A stretch of DNA of 64,000 bases from Rhinopithecus roxellana (taxonomy: Eukaryota; Chordata; Mammalia; Primates; Cercopithecidae): NCBI RefSeq assembly GCF_007565055.1, contig NC_044556.1, positions 136,933,808 through 136,997,807 of the forward strand, written 5' to 3'. The notes under the pieces are model-generated. The model saw nothing but the letters and a program-made list of their open reading frames with translations. It was not told where the DNA came from and did no database searches. This document shows, in pieces, positions 33,430-44,480 of the stretch. Both the position numbers and the translations under genes were made by a program. Positions within the stretch are counted from its first letter, which is position 1. The number at the start of each line of letters is the position of its first letter.

Positions 33430-34060
33430 TTAGGCTATTTCTCATGTTTGTCCACATATTTCTGTGTGTGTATACATGTGTAGGTGAGTAAACATGTCTG
33501 ATTATCTTTGACTGGATTCTTTGAAGAAGAACTTTTGGGTCAAAGACATGCAACTTCCAAAATTTTTATAAATTGCAAAATTTTTTTCTAGTAAACTTGT
33601 ATGAACTTTTACTTTAAAACAGCAATTTCATAAATATGTTCTCATTAACTCCTAGTATTCTTTTAACATTTTTTCAAACTATAGGTAAGAAATTATTATC
33701 TAGCTTTTCAATTTGCATTATTTTGGTTACAAGTGAGGATAAAGTTTTCAATCCTATGATTATTGATGATTTGCTTATCTTCTGAAAATATTTTCATGAA
33801 TAACCTTTACCCATATTTCTGTTGAGTGCTTTTTTTTTAAAAAATTATACTTTAAGTTCTAGGGTACATGTACACAATGTGCAAGTTTGTTACATATGTA
33901 TGCATGTGCCATGTTGGTGTGCTGCACCCATTAACTCGTCATTTACATTAGGTATATCTCCTAATGCTATCCCTCCCACCTCCTTGTTAAATGAGTTCTC
34001 TACATATTAATGACAGGAATCTTTCACACTGTATGCTGTAATCATGTTTCAGTTTATCAC
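33430..34060 (-). repeat. L1M LINE, ORF2 3' part, antisense
   Basis: Antisense traces: TTTTGGGTCAAAGACATGC, TTTCAATTTGCATTATTTTGG, AAATATTTTCATGAATAACC, CCTTTACCCATATTTCTG, then after a nested insertion GTTAAATGAGTTCTCTACATATTAATG. These follow the antisense ORF2 C-terminal order. The plus-to-minus switch relative to the preceding L1 does not fit a simple 5' inversion, so this is a separate insertion. Confidence 0.65.
33830..33986 (-). mobile_element. L1P: L1P (primate L1) 3' end, short insertion nested in L1M
   Basis: Antisense primate-L1 3' UTR, beginning with a T run: TATACTTTAAGTTCTAGGGTACATG, GTTTGTTACATATGTATGC, CATGTTGGTGTGCTGCACCC, GAGATATACC in complement (each given in part), stopping at GCTATCCCTCCC. 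About 150 bp, strongly 5' truncated, and much less diverged than the host L1M. No clean target duplication found. Confidence 0.92.
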
Positions 34061-34063
34061 TGA

Positions 34064-34365
34064 TTTTTTTTTTTTTTTATTTGAGACAGAGTCTCACTCT
34101 GTTGCCTAGGTTGGAGTGCAGCGGCTCAATCTCAGCTCACTGCACCCTCTGCCTTCTGGGTTCAAACGATTCTCCTGCCTCAGCCTCCTGAGTAGCTGGG
34201 ATTACAGGTGCATGCCACCACGCCTGACTAATATTTGTATTTTTAGTAGAGATGGGGTTTCATCATGTTGGCCAGGGTGGTCTCAAACTCCTGACCTCAA
34301 GTGATCTGCCCACCTTGGCCTTCCAAAATGCTGGGATTAGAGGCGTGAGTCACACGTGCCTGGCC
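34064..34365 (-). mobile_element. AluS: AluS
   Basis: Antisense complete Alu starting with a T run and ending CACACGTGCCTGGCC. S-type bases are present. The flanks TCACTGAT and TCGGTGAT may be a decayed target duplication. Confidence 0.93.
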
Positions 34366-35285
34366 TGTCGGTGATATTTTTGACATACGATTTTAAGTAC
34401 TCCTGTTTCTATGTGGCTTCCTAAGGTGATATGAGAAACAAATGCAGCATTTGGAAAGCAGATTAAGAGTATCAGTGCATGATACACCAAAACTTATGTA
34501 TGATGTTGAAAAGTATAGCATATGATAGACAAAGTCTTTTAGCATCTGAAAGCTTTAAATACTTCACGAATAATTCAAAATAGGAATACATTGCATATGA
34601 AAAAACACTGGGTGTAAAGTTGGAATTTCTGAGTTTGAATTGCAGGTCTGCTGTGTGAACTTGGCTAAGAAAGTGCCTCTCAGAGACCGAGTGCTTTGAA
34701 AAATTGCTGCTTAAATGTAAGATAATGTGCCTAGTTTATGAGGTCTCTTTTATTTCTTTAAACAATAATTTTGTTTGACATTGAATTTTGTAGAAAACTC
34801 AGAAATGCCAATGTTACAATAAATTTCAATGCAATATTAATTTATAATGCATGTAAACAGCAACTGTGTGGTCTATTTTTTTGTAATTGGTGACAAATTT
34901 TTTCTGAGAGACTTTAATATATCTTTAGGACTTGTATAATTAAAATAATTTTCAGGAAGAAGCTATTTTAAACCAAACAAATGTGACATTTATTATACCA
35001 GCAGAGACAAACTTTGAAAGCAACGTGCTTAAATAATGTGCGTGTGTTGCGTGCGTGTGTGCATGTGTGTGTCATACTGATCTTAAATGTGTAGCAGAAT
35101 TAGAATTTCAACTAAACATGAAAGACACATCCCCAAATGAAAGAGGAATATACTTTTAAAAAACATATATAGCAAGACTGTTACTTCTTAAAACTCATAC
35201 ACTCATCACCATTACCCAGAACTAGAGTTCCTGATTGCAAAGGTAGGAGGCTTTTTATAAAGTTCTAACTAAAGGTAAAAAAGAA
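34366..35285. other. AT-rich stretch with a MIR trace and a TG microsatellite
   Basis: 34610-34750 carries a sense MIR trace (GAGTTTGAATTGCAGGTCTGC, GTGTGAACTTGGCTAAG). 35037-35072 is an interrupted (TG)n tract with CG steps. The rest is unassigned. Confidence 0.55.
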
Positions 35286-35742
35286 GATGAAGAATAATAG
35301 AAGTAATATTTTCCACCTAATTTTATAAAGTTTGTATAACTCTGATACCAAAAGAACTAAAGACATTACAACAAAAGAAAAATTACAAATTAATATTTCT
35401 TATAAACATATACACAATAATTCTCAACAAATTATAAGCATATCAAATATAGCAATATAGAAAAAGAATAATACATTTTTAGTTTAACATTAAAAATCAA
35501 ACAATGTGATTTACATATTAATTTAAGGAGAAAAATTGTATGATAATTCAACAGGTGCAGAAGAAACGTTTATCAAAATTCAACTGCATTTCATGATAGG
35601 AACTCTGCAAAATAAAAAGAAGGAAAAATTATAAGTCTAATAAAAGGCATGTACAAAAATGCTAGAGCTAATATCATTCTCAATTGTGAAATGCCAAATG
35701 CACTTCCTCAAAGAGAAGAAATAGGCAAGGTTGTCCACTTTT

Positions 35743-36911
35743 TAAAAATATACTTTATTTTTTAGAGTAATTGTAGCTTTACAGAAAAATGGAAAGAAAG
35801 CTACAGAGATGGCTGAGCGCGGTGGTTCACGCCTGTAATCCCAGCACTTTGGGAGGCTGAGGCGGGAGGATCACGAGGTCAGGAGATCGAGACCATCCTG
35901 GCTAACACGGTGAAACTTGTCTCTACTAAAAATACCAAAAAAAAAAAAAAAAAAAAAATCTATATATATCCGGGCATGGTGGCAGGCGCCTGTAGTCCCA
36001 GCTACTCGGGAGGTTGAGGCAGGAGAATGATTTGCTATTGTACATTCTATCAATTTTTATAAATGTATGTGATGTATCCACCATTAAATTATCAATTATC
36101 ACACAGAATAGTTCTATTGCCTATTCATCCCCTTCCCTCAATCCATGGCAATCATTGATCCTCTTACTGTTTCCATAGTCCTACCTTTTAATGAATGTCA
36201 TATAGTTGAAGTAATGTAGTATGTTGTCTTTTCAGATTGACTTCTTTCAATTAGTAATATGTATTTAAATTTCCTTAATGTCTTTTCATGGCTTGATAGG
36301 ATATTTCTTTTTAATCACTGAGTAATATTCTATTGTCTGTATGTACTAATTTATTTATCCATTCACCTACTGCAGGATATCTTGGTTGCTTCCAAGTTTT
36401 GGCAATTGTGAATATAGCTGCTGTAGACATTCGTGTGCATATTTTTGTGCAGACATAAGTTTCAATTCATTTGGGTAAACACCAAGAAGTGTGACTACTT
36501 GATTGTATCGTAGGAGTATGTTTAGTTTTGTAAGAAACTGCCAACTCTCCTCCAAAGTGGTTGTAGCATTTTGCATTTTCAGTAGCATTCTTCTTGTTCC
36601 ACAGCCTTGCTAGCATTTGATGACGTCACCATTTTAGAGTTTTGGCCATTCTAATAGGTTTGTAGTAGTATCTCATTGTTTTAATTTGCCTTTTCCTAAT
36701 ATCATATGGTGTGGAGCACCTTTTATATGCTTATTTTCTTTGGTGAAGTGTCTGTTCAGGTATTTGGCTCATTTTTTAAATTGGGTTGTGTGTTTTCTTA
36801 TTATTGAATTTTAAGAATTCTTTGTGTATGTTGAGTAACAGTCCTTTGTCAGATACGTCTTTTGCAAATCTTTTCTTCTAGTATATGGTTTGTCTTGTCA
36901 TTCTTCTAAAA
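35743..36911 (-). mobile_element. L1M: L1MB-type LINE, 3' part, inserted antisense in the older L1M
   Basis: Antisense L1: TTTATTTTTTAGAGTAATTG at the 3' UTR end, AAATGTATGTGATGTATCC, TCTTTTCATGGCTTGATAGG, GGTTGCTTCCAAGTTTTGGC, GTTAGTAGTAT-type ORF2 phrases and ATTGGGTTGTGTGTTTTC at its 5'-truncated end. The flanks GGTTGTCCACTTTT (35729-35742) and GGTTCCCACTTTT (36912-36924) form a nearly perfect target duplication within continuous host L1M sequence. Confidence 0.92.
35809..36029 (+). mobile_element. AluY: AluY truncated at its 3' end
   Basis: Normal 5' start (GGCTGAGCGCGGTGGTTCACG), Y-type GATCACGAGGTCAGGAGATC, and an expanded A tract in the linker (about 23 A). It stops abruptly within the right arm at GGAGGTTGAGGCAGGAGAATG. 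No right-arm end and no poly(A) tail exist. L1MB 3' UTR sequence also seems missing across the junction with TTTGCTATTGTACATTC, so a post-insertion deletion removed both. Confidence 0.88.
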
Positions 36912-38760
36912 GGTTCCCACTTTTACAAATTTTATTCAAAATTGTGCTAGAGGCCTTAGCTAGTACCATTGGCAAGAAAAACAAATCAAAGACTTACAAA
37001 TTAAAAAGAAAACAATAAAGTTGCTTTCTTTCATTAATAACATAATTGTACATGTAGAAACTCCTGAGTAAAGTATATAAAATATACTAGAACTAATAAA
37101 TATATTTAGCAATTTTTAGTATAAAAATCAAAATACAAAAATGTATTTCCACATTCCCAGAATTCAAATATTAGATAAAAATAGCATTTCAATAACATTA
37201 AAAAACATAAAATACTTAGAAATAAATTTAATGAGTTGTGTAAAATCTTTATATTAAAAACTATAAAACATGATGACAGAAATTAAAGAAAGTGCTAACA
37301 TATGGAGCAACATACCATGTTCACGAATTATAAGACTCAATATTGTTATAATGCTCAATTGCCTTCACATTGCCCAGGTTTATCTATTGATTCTCTGTGG
37401 TCATAATCTTAGTCAATTTTTTAAAAGCAGAATTTGAGAATGTAATTATAAAATTTCTATAGAAATTCAGGAAACCTTGAAGAAACAAAACAAATTTTTA
37501 AGAAAAGTTTGTTTAATTTTTCAATAAATGGTGCTGGAACCAGTGCACATATACACTGAAAAAATAAAAGAACTTTATTTCTGCTTCAAGTCATACATAT
37601 ATTAGAAATGAATAATAGGCATAAAAGCAAAAGTCAAAACTATGAAGCTTCTAGAAAAAACATAGGATAATATATTTGCAACTTTGTGCTAGGAAAACAT
37701 TTCTTAGAGTTGACATCGAAATAAAGCTAAACTTAAAAGAAAAAACCAAAAAATTTAATATCAACATTTAAAGCTTCTGCTCATCAAGAGACACTATTGA
37801 GAAAATGAATATGGAAGCCACAGACTGGGAGAAAAATATTTTCAACACATATATTTGATAAAAGGGATGATATTTAGAATATAAAACAAATTTCCACATT
37901 TCAATGATTAAAAGACAACCAACCGAGTAAAAATATGAATACAAGACTTGAACAGATACTTCTCAAAGAAAGATATACAAATACCCAATACATGCATGAA
38001 AACATGTTCAATGTCCTTAATCCTTAGAAAAATTCAAATTGAAACTACTATGTGAGACCACTATACATCTACAAAATGGATAGATAACATGAAAAAATGT
38101 CTAAAATGAAACAAGACTAACAATCACAGTCTAATGTTGACAAAGTGTAAAGTGACTAGAACCCTCATACATTTCTAGGTGGGAGTGTAAAATGATACTA
38201 TCATTTTGAAAAACTGGCAATTTCTGAAATAGTTAAGCATACTTCTCCCCTGTGACCCACATTCCTTCTTCGGTTTTTATTCAAGAGAAATAAAAATATG
38301 TGTTTATAAAAATATGTACAAGAACATTCACAGTGGCTTTATTTATAAGAGTCTAAAACTAGAAATAGCCTAGATTGCCATCCACAAAGCAATGAATAAA
38401 CAAATATATAATGGAATAATATTCAGCTATGAAAATGAATAAATTATAGACATATACAACAAAATTATACAGAGTGAAGGAATTCTTATAGTAAAAAATA
38501 TATTCATATGAAGTCATAGAACAGGAAAAATTAATCTATTATGGTGATAGAAATCAGAACAAAGTTGCTCCTGGGCAGGAAGAGGTTGCCTAGAAAATGA
38601 TTTCTTTGGGTCATGAAAATGTTCTGTTTTGATAGGATATGAATTATATGAATGTATCCATTTGTTGAAACTGATGATACTGTACCCTTAAGGTGTATTT
38701 AATTCACCAAAGTAAAATAACCTCCAATAATTTTTAAAAATATTACAAAGCAAATGTTAA

Positions 38761-40222
38761 TGGGAAATTAATATTAGATATTCTACCAGGCTAGCAGACT
38801 GTCATAAAGGCTTTTGCTTGCCCCTTACCACCCCAAACCCTTCAGGATCTTGTTTTTCTACTCTTCGTATGCAATGGAGATTCATACAGAGCAGAGAATG
38901 ACTGATACTGATGGTAAAGGTTGATACACAGTCTACTTTAGTAAGTCAGAGGAAAAGTGGGGATCACCTCCTTTGTGCTAGTGTATCATTACAGGCTAAC
39001 CTCAACTCTGATTCAGTACACTTCTATGCAATTACAAAATAGGATTTCTGGATATCATTCAAGGATTGGTCACTGAGTCTTTATTGCTAAGATACATTTC
39101 TTCCTGTTCTGTAGTTTACTACTCTTTTGTGGTCAGGTCAAAATGGTCTTCGACACGATGTATCTTTTGCCGTAAATGCTAAGGTCATAAGACTTAGATA
39201 TAATCTGTGGTGAAGGGGTTTTTTTCCCCCTCAATACATTTTTGTCATGTTCTCTTTGATTTAGTTGCACACAAAGAGAAATGATTGGCAAGCTTTTAGT
39301 TTCCTAGGTTACAACAAAAATTCCACTGTAGTATCCTATTGTGTTTTGCATTGTTTTCCATGTTATTTATTCATTGCCTGAATGGTACTAATAAGTAACC
39401 AGTAGTACTATAGAAACTGTTTCCTAGGCTGGTGGTGGGTATGAACTCTAAGGCTTACAGTCTAAAACATTTTTTCACTTTATACAGAAATATTCTGTAA
39501 AGGGAAGACAAGGAATCTGCAAATTTCTTGGTATAATTTCTGGATATATGAATTGATAAAAGAGGCACTTAAATTTTTTTTTTCCCGTGAAAGCTTGAAT
39601 GTGGTAGCAAAGTGCTGAAAACTGCAACAATTTTCAGAAAGCTTCCTGTCTTTAGTGTGCTGTTTAATATTGTTTAGGTTTCGAGTAAGTGAACAAGCGT
39701 TTGGAGACCTGGATTATTTTGGTTACACAGTGAATAACAAGATAAGTGAAGTGGATTCTAACATCTACACATTTAACATCCTGTGAGAATAAAATGTTGT
39801 TTGAGGGGTTCTTGTCTTTTGGCAATTCTTGTGCTTGTGAGTCTCAATAGAGAAAAAAATACGTCATTGAATAAACTCAGGTGTAAACTGGACTAGTGAC
39901 CTTTATTAGAGATCTGGCTGTGGAGATTGGATTTGCCTGAAGCTTAATCTCTTGGGATTGACATGCTTGAGAGTTCTGGAACATATTTTCCATTCAAAAC
40001 TCAATACAGTAATTATTGTTTAATATTTATGTATCTGGGCAGCCAAAGCCTGATAGAACTGACTCTCTACGTGTTGACAGGTAAGGTTGGGTGAAAGACA
40101 AGTCATTCATGATTTAACATCTCTCCCATGAAGCCTTACCTGTCCCAGCCCTTTCCCAGTTCATGCCTCTCCTGCATGTTGTAGTACATGTTAATAGCTT
40201 TGCACTTATTAGTACCTTTCAT
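38761..40222. other. Non-coding stretch, unassigned
   Basis: Unique-looking sequence. No gene, RNA or named repeat. Confidence 0.45.
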
Positions 40223-40224
40223 TT

Positions 40225-41155
40225 GTTTTTTATAGTAGTTTTATTGAGATATAATTCATGTACCATGAAATTCACTCCTTCAAAGTGTACACTTCAGTGG
40301 TTTTTAATATATTCCCAGAAATGTGCAGCCACTACAGTCTAACGTTAAAACATTTTAAGCACTCAAAAGAAATCCCATACTCCTTAGTAGTCACTTTCAA
40401 TTTTTATCCTCTCCCCAGCTCCTGATAATTACTAATCTAATTTTGGTCTTTATGGATTTGCCTATTCCGGACATTTCATGTAAATGGAATCATACAATAT
40501 GAGGTCTTTTGTACCCAGCTTTTTTTCACTTAACATAATATTTTCAAGATTAATTCATGTTGTAGTATGTATCAGTACTTTATTTCTTTTTACTGCCAGA
40601 TAATATTCTATTGTATTGTACACCACAATTTGTTATCAGTTGATGGGAATTTGGGTTCTTTCTGTTTTTTGGCTGTTATGAAGAATGCTGCTCTTTACAT
40701 TATGTGCAAGTCCTTTTTGTGAAATCTTTTTCCTTTCTCTTGGGTAGATATCTGGGAGTGAAATTTCTGAGTCATATAATAACTCTATGTGTAACATTAT
40801 GAAGAGTTGCCTAACTGTTTTCCAAAATGACTGCACCATTTTACATTCCCACCAGCAGTTTATGGAAGCACCAATTTCTCCACCTCCTTGCCAACATTTG
40901 CTATTGCCATCATTTTGATGAGTCATCCTATTGAATGTGAAGTGGTATGTCATTGTCATTTTGATATGCATTTCCCTAATAACTAATGATTTTGGGTGTT
41001 TTTTTATGAGCTTATTGGCCATTTGCATATCTTCTTTGGAGACATGTTTATTCAGATCCTTTGTCTATTTTTAAATTGGGTTGTTTGACTTTTATTATTG
41101 AATTTTATGAGTTCTTGATATATTCTGGGGGCAAGTCCCTTATAGATATATAGTT
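40225..41155 (-). repeat. L1M LINE, 3' UTR and ORF2 C-terminal part
   Basis: Antisense: TAGTTTTATTGAGATATAATTC, CATGAAATTCACTCCTTCAAAG, ATGGAATCATACAATATGAGG, ATTCCCACCAGCAGTTTATGG, TCTTGATATATTCTGG (given in parts). A coherent 930-bp block. The 130-codon minus-strand frame at 40636-41028 is the decayed sense strand of this L1 (it includes a remnant of the ORF2 C-terminal coding sequence) and is not a separate gene. Confidence 0.95.
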
Positions 41156-41219
41156 TATGAATAAACACATTGCATTTTAAATATTCTCATCAGTCACAAT
41201 TATGACATCCTGTGTGATC

Positions 41220-41271
41220 GAAATGATTTTTTTATTTCCCCCATAGAAATGATTTTTTAATTTCCCCCACT
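41220..41271. repeat. 26-bp tandem duplication
   Basis: Two copies of GAAATGATTTTTT(T/A)ATTTCCCCCA, starting at 41220 and 41246, with one or two differences. Confidence 0.85.
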
Positions 41272-41398
41272 TTTTCCATATGTATGTGATAAACAACTGT
41301 TACGAAATATGCGTAACTCCTAAAAGACAGTTGCTCTAAACACAATTGAAAAGTTTAGGTAAATTATGTATATTGTTACTTTATCATCCACTGAACTT

Positions 41399-41462
41399 AT
41401 ATCTTTCTGCTTTTCTGCCTCTGGGATGAAATATCTTTCTGCTTTTCTACCTCTGGGATGAC
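41399..41462. repeat. 32-bp tandem duplication
   Basis: The unit starting at 41401 (ATCTTTCTGCTTTTCTGCC...) recurs at 41433 with one G-to-A change, followed by CTCTGGGATGA in both copies. Confidence 0.9.
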
Positions 41463-41689
41463 ACATTTAATACCCCTCAGGCAATGGTTACTTAATAGTG
41501 GCTTCCCTGGTGTCACTCTATTTTTGCTCTGATTCTGTTATCCCTGGGATGGCAGGTATCTGTGGGTGCTGTATTTGTTTTCCTTCAAAATCTGTCTCTC
41601 AAGAGTAGGAATCATATTATATTCCAAAATAATAGGAATCCTTTATATTCTCAACAACAGTGGAAATTACATAGATACTTGTTGGGTGC

Positions 41690-41998
41690 TTTCATACTCT
41701 TTTCTGGACTTCCAAAGCATCCTGTTTTCCTGTCTGCATCAGAGTTCTTGGTTGTAAGCAACAGAAACAGACTCTGGTAAATTAAGCAAGGAGAAACTTA
41801 TTGCGAAAACAGTCAACATTCCCAGAATCAATCAGTGATGGACAATTGGGTTTGGCAATGTATAGGAACAAAGGAGATCTGTCAAACTGATGAACAGGAA
41901 ACAAAGCTGTCATCTTGCAGTCAGAATAGTGTCTTCAGGGTGACACTCTAACATTGCTATCCAGATGAATGACCTTCAGCCATTCTCTTTGCCTTTGT
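41690..41998. repeat. Unassigned ancient repeat
   Basis: The phrase TTGGTTGTAAGCAACAGAAAC, then AAATTAAGCAAGGAGAAAC, is typical of a dispersed mammalian repeat with many genomic copies. I cannot name the family. Confidence 0.4.
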
Positions 41999-41999
41999 G

Positions 42000-42672
42000 C
42001 CTTAGATTAGACAGGGCTCTCCAGAGAAAGGGAGCCAACAGGATAGATAGGTAGATGGATAGATTGACAGACAGACAGACAGATTATTGATTGATTGAGA
42101 ATAGACTAGACTAGACTAGCATAGAATAGAATAGAATAGAATAGAATAGAATAGAATAGAATAGAATAGAACAGAATAGAACAGAATAGAATGGGGGATT
42201 TATTGTAGGAATTGGCTCACATGATTATGGAGGCTGAGAAATTTCACAATAGTCATCTGCAGGTTGCAGAACCGGGAAAGTTGGTGGTATAATACAGTCC
42301 AAGTTCTACAGCTAGAGAACCAGAAAAACCAATAGTGTAACTTCCAGTCTGAGGTCAGAGTCCTGTCATCCACTGGTGTGAGTACCAGAGCCCCAGGGTA
42401 CCTGAAGTTCAAGAGAAGATGGATATCTTAGTACAAAGAGAGAGAGAAGTCTTCCTTCCTCTGTCTTTTTTTCTATTCTATTTGAGCCCTCAACGGATCA
42501 GACAATGTCAATACCCCACATTGGTGAGGGCAGAACTTCTTTACTTAGTGCACCGATTCAAATGCTAATCTCTTCCAGAAACACCCTCACAGACATACCC
42601 ACAAATAACATTCTATGAGCTATATCTGTTCATTCCTTAGCCTATCCAAGTTGTCACTAAAATTAACCTTCA
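42000..42672 (-). mobile_element. MaLR-like LTR with internal microsatellites (copy 1)
   Basis: Antisense. Left end TTAGACAGGGCTCTCCAGAG. Then a simple-repeat tract (GATA, GACA, ATTG, ACTAG, AATAG units), then GGAATTGGCTCACATGATTATGG, AACCAATAGTGTAACTTCC, CAAATGCTAATCTCTTCC and AACACCCTCACAGACATACCC. Right end CCAAGTTGTCACTAAAATTAACC. Read in sense it starts like TGRTGGTTAATTTTA and ends CTAATACAG-like, which suggests a MaLR LTR. The name is uncertain. A second copy lies at 56186. Confidence 0.7.
42117..42192. repeat. (GAATA)n pentanucleotide microsatellite
   Basis: About fifteen units of ATAGA/AATAG with a few C substitutions, embedded in the LTR between ACTAG units and GGGGATTTATTG. Confidence 0.95.
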
Positions 42673-43088
42673 AATCACTCTTGCTTAAGTCAAAATCTCA
42701 GGATGCTAATTTCTCAAGCTTAGGCTATATTCTCACTCCTTGGCTATACCATGGAGTTGGGGAAAAAAGATATAGACTCCTCAACTCCCATAATGAGAGA
42801 AAGCCCCCCAGACATATAGTCACATATAATCACACACAGTAAAGAAAAAGATAAATTCCCCAAAGAAGAGGGTGCTCTCAGAAAAGGTAAATATATTTGG
42901 AATAGCAAGAGTGACTGCAAATATTCTCTGTGTTATTCACTTATATTTTCTATACCATTGCAACAAATTCCATTCACTCAGGATCTTTCTTGCTTCCTGG
43001 TAAATGATTGGTTTAATGACTTTAGATATTTGACATCTGAAGGCAGTGTTCTTTATTTCAATTATCCATCGATCCATTTATTAATACA
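42673..43088. other. Non-coding stretch
   Basis: No repeat family, RNA gene or supported coding exon was recognised. Confidence 0.45.
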
Positions 43089-43877
43089 CTCTTACATTCA
43101 TTCCACAATACATTTGAGTATCCAGTATTTGCTAATCATTGAACCGAATGCTCAAGAGAAGAACCAGCAAAAACAGAAATAGTCCTTGCCCTCATGAAAC
43201 TTATTGTGTGGTAGGTAGGCAATACCCAAGAAAGTACACAGATTAAAAATAGTTTTAAGTGTCACTAAAGACATAGGAATGTGGTCCAATTTGTCAAGAC
43301 AGAGTAACATTTCTTGAGGAAGAGATATTGGGAAAATTTGAGAGAAAATTATAAGTTATTAAGTGAAAGAACATGTAAAAGATGTCCTAGGCAGAGGAAA
43401 CAGTAAGTGGAATGGCCCTACAGTGGAAGTATCACAATATATTAAAAATCTGAAGGAAGCCAGTAAGTTTGAATAAAGAATATGAGGACCAAAGTAGCAG
43501 GCAAGTAGGCTAGGGCAGAGCTGATCCGGGGCTGCCTCACTCAGAGCATCAGAGGGCATGTTAAGGAGTCTGTTCTTTATCTTAAGAGCTATGCGTTGCC
43601 TTTTAAGAGTTTTAAGAAGAGAGATAATTTGATGAGATTTGTATTTGAGGTAGCTCACAGAGACTGCTTTATGGGAGAATCAATTGTAGTGTGCAGGGCT
43701 AGTCTTGGAAATTGATCAGAAGGCTACTGTAGGAGACCTTGTTATTTGAATTAAGGTGGTAACAGTGGGGAGAGAGAGAGAGAGATGTACGTAAATTTAA
43801 AAAGTACTTTAGAGATAATATCAATGGCTTGGTGATGGAGAGTGTCAAGGGATGAGATGTCAAGGATGACAGTCAAA

Positions 43878-44275
43878 TGCATGTGCCATTTACTGAGAAA
43901 GGTGATACCAGGAGAGGACCAGGTATGAGACAAAAGTTACAGTTTTAAGTACTGGTCATAATCAAATTCAAATTGATTTTGTGCTGGTCACATTCAATAT
44001 GATTTTTATCTCATATCTGGTCCTTTCCTGGTGTCACCTCTCAGTGAATGGCATATGCATTGGATATGGCATATGCATTGAATTTGATGAATTCAATATG
44101 GTGTAAGAGCATGTAAGAGATGTCCTAAGCAGAAGAAACAGTAATTAGAATGACACTTGAATTTGAGACTCATATTGAGCCTCAAATTCAATATGACCAG
44201 TCCTTGAAACTGTAACTTTTATCTCATTGCTGATTCTCTCCTGGTGTCATCTCTCTCAGTGAATGGCATGTGAGC
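43878..44275. repeat. Fold-back cluster made from L2 pieces
   Basis: The segment 43880-43955 recurs twice in inverted orientation, at about 44000-44060 and 44192-44272; both show CTGGTGTCA(C/T)CTCTC and TCAGTGAATGGCAT. In addition 44104-44158 (GAGCATGTAAGAGATGTCC...) is a direct diverged copy of 43370-43425 (GAACATGTAAAAGATGTCC...). Several copies of TTCAATATG mark the joints. Confidence 0.82.
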
Positions 44276-44300
44276 TAATTCCCATAATAAATCTCCTCTT

Positions 44301-44301
44301 C

Positions 44302-44350
<49 letters not shown>

Positions 44351-44402
44351 CCTACCTACCTACCTATCTATCATCTATCTATTATCTATCCATCATCTAC
44401 CT
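44301..44402. repeat. (TATC)n microsatellite
   Basis: About ten TATC units, then TACC units, then degenerate ATC/TATC units. Confidence 0.95.
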
Positions 44403-44480
44403 AAAGATATTTAAGTGGAGATGTCAAGTAGAGAAGTAAGTGCATAGGTCTGAAGCTTGGAATTTTAGATACCTTGAAAA

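Larger units (their letters stand above)
35290..38760 (+). repeat. Long L1M LINE (RT region to 3' UTR), split by a younger L1
   Basis: ORF2 sense landmarks: ACTCTGATACCAAAAGAAC, TTCTCAACAAATTATAAGC, AAATAGGCAAGGTTGTCCAC (35720-35740). After the inserted L1 it resumes with GCTAGAGGCCTTAGCTAGTACC, ATAAATGGTGCTGGAACC, AAGCTTCTGCTCATCAAGAG, AACAGATACTTCTCAAAG, AGAACATTCACAGTGGC and ATGGAATAATATTCAGC. It ends in the L1M 3' UTR phrase ATGATACTGTACCCTTAAG. All frames are broken. Confidence 0.92.
43090..44480 (-). repeat. L2 LINE with a local rearrangement
   Basis: Antisense L2: ATTCATTCCACAATACATTTG, AGTCCTTGCCCTCATGAAAC, AAGATGTCCTAGGCAGAGG, CTGTTCTTTATCTTAAGAGC, CAAGGATGACAGTCAAATGC, GTGCCATTTACTGAGAAAGG. 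It resumes after 44400 with TTTAAGTGGAGATGTCAAGTAG. The sequence from about 43960 to 44400 interrupts the consensus with inverted and direct copies of flanking L2 segments and a TATC microsatellite. Confidence 0.9.

Noticed and set aside
31900..34060. L1 with 5' inversion (twin priming) suggested by adjacent plus and minus L1 parts
   Set aside because: The order of 5' and 3' parts and their orientations do not fit either possible twin-priming product. Two separate insertions explain it better.
40636..41028. 130-codon open frame on the minus strand
   Set aside because: It is the decayed sense strand of the L1M fragment at 40225-41155 (ORF2 C-terminal part), not an independent gene.
42060..42192. 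Regularly repeated short units that could suggest a CRISPR-like array
   Set aside because: The units are 4-5 bp without spacers. It is a microsatellite, and the genome is vertebrate.
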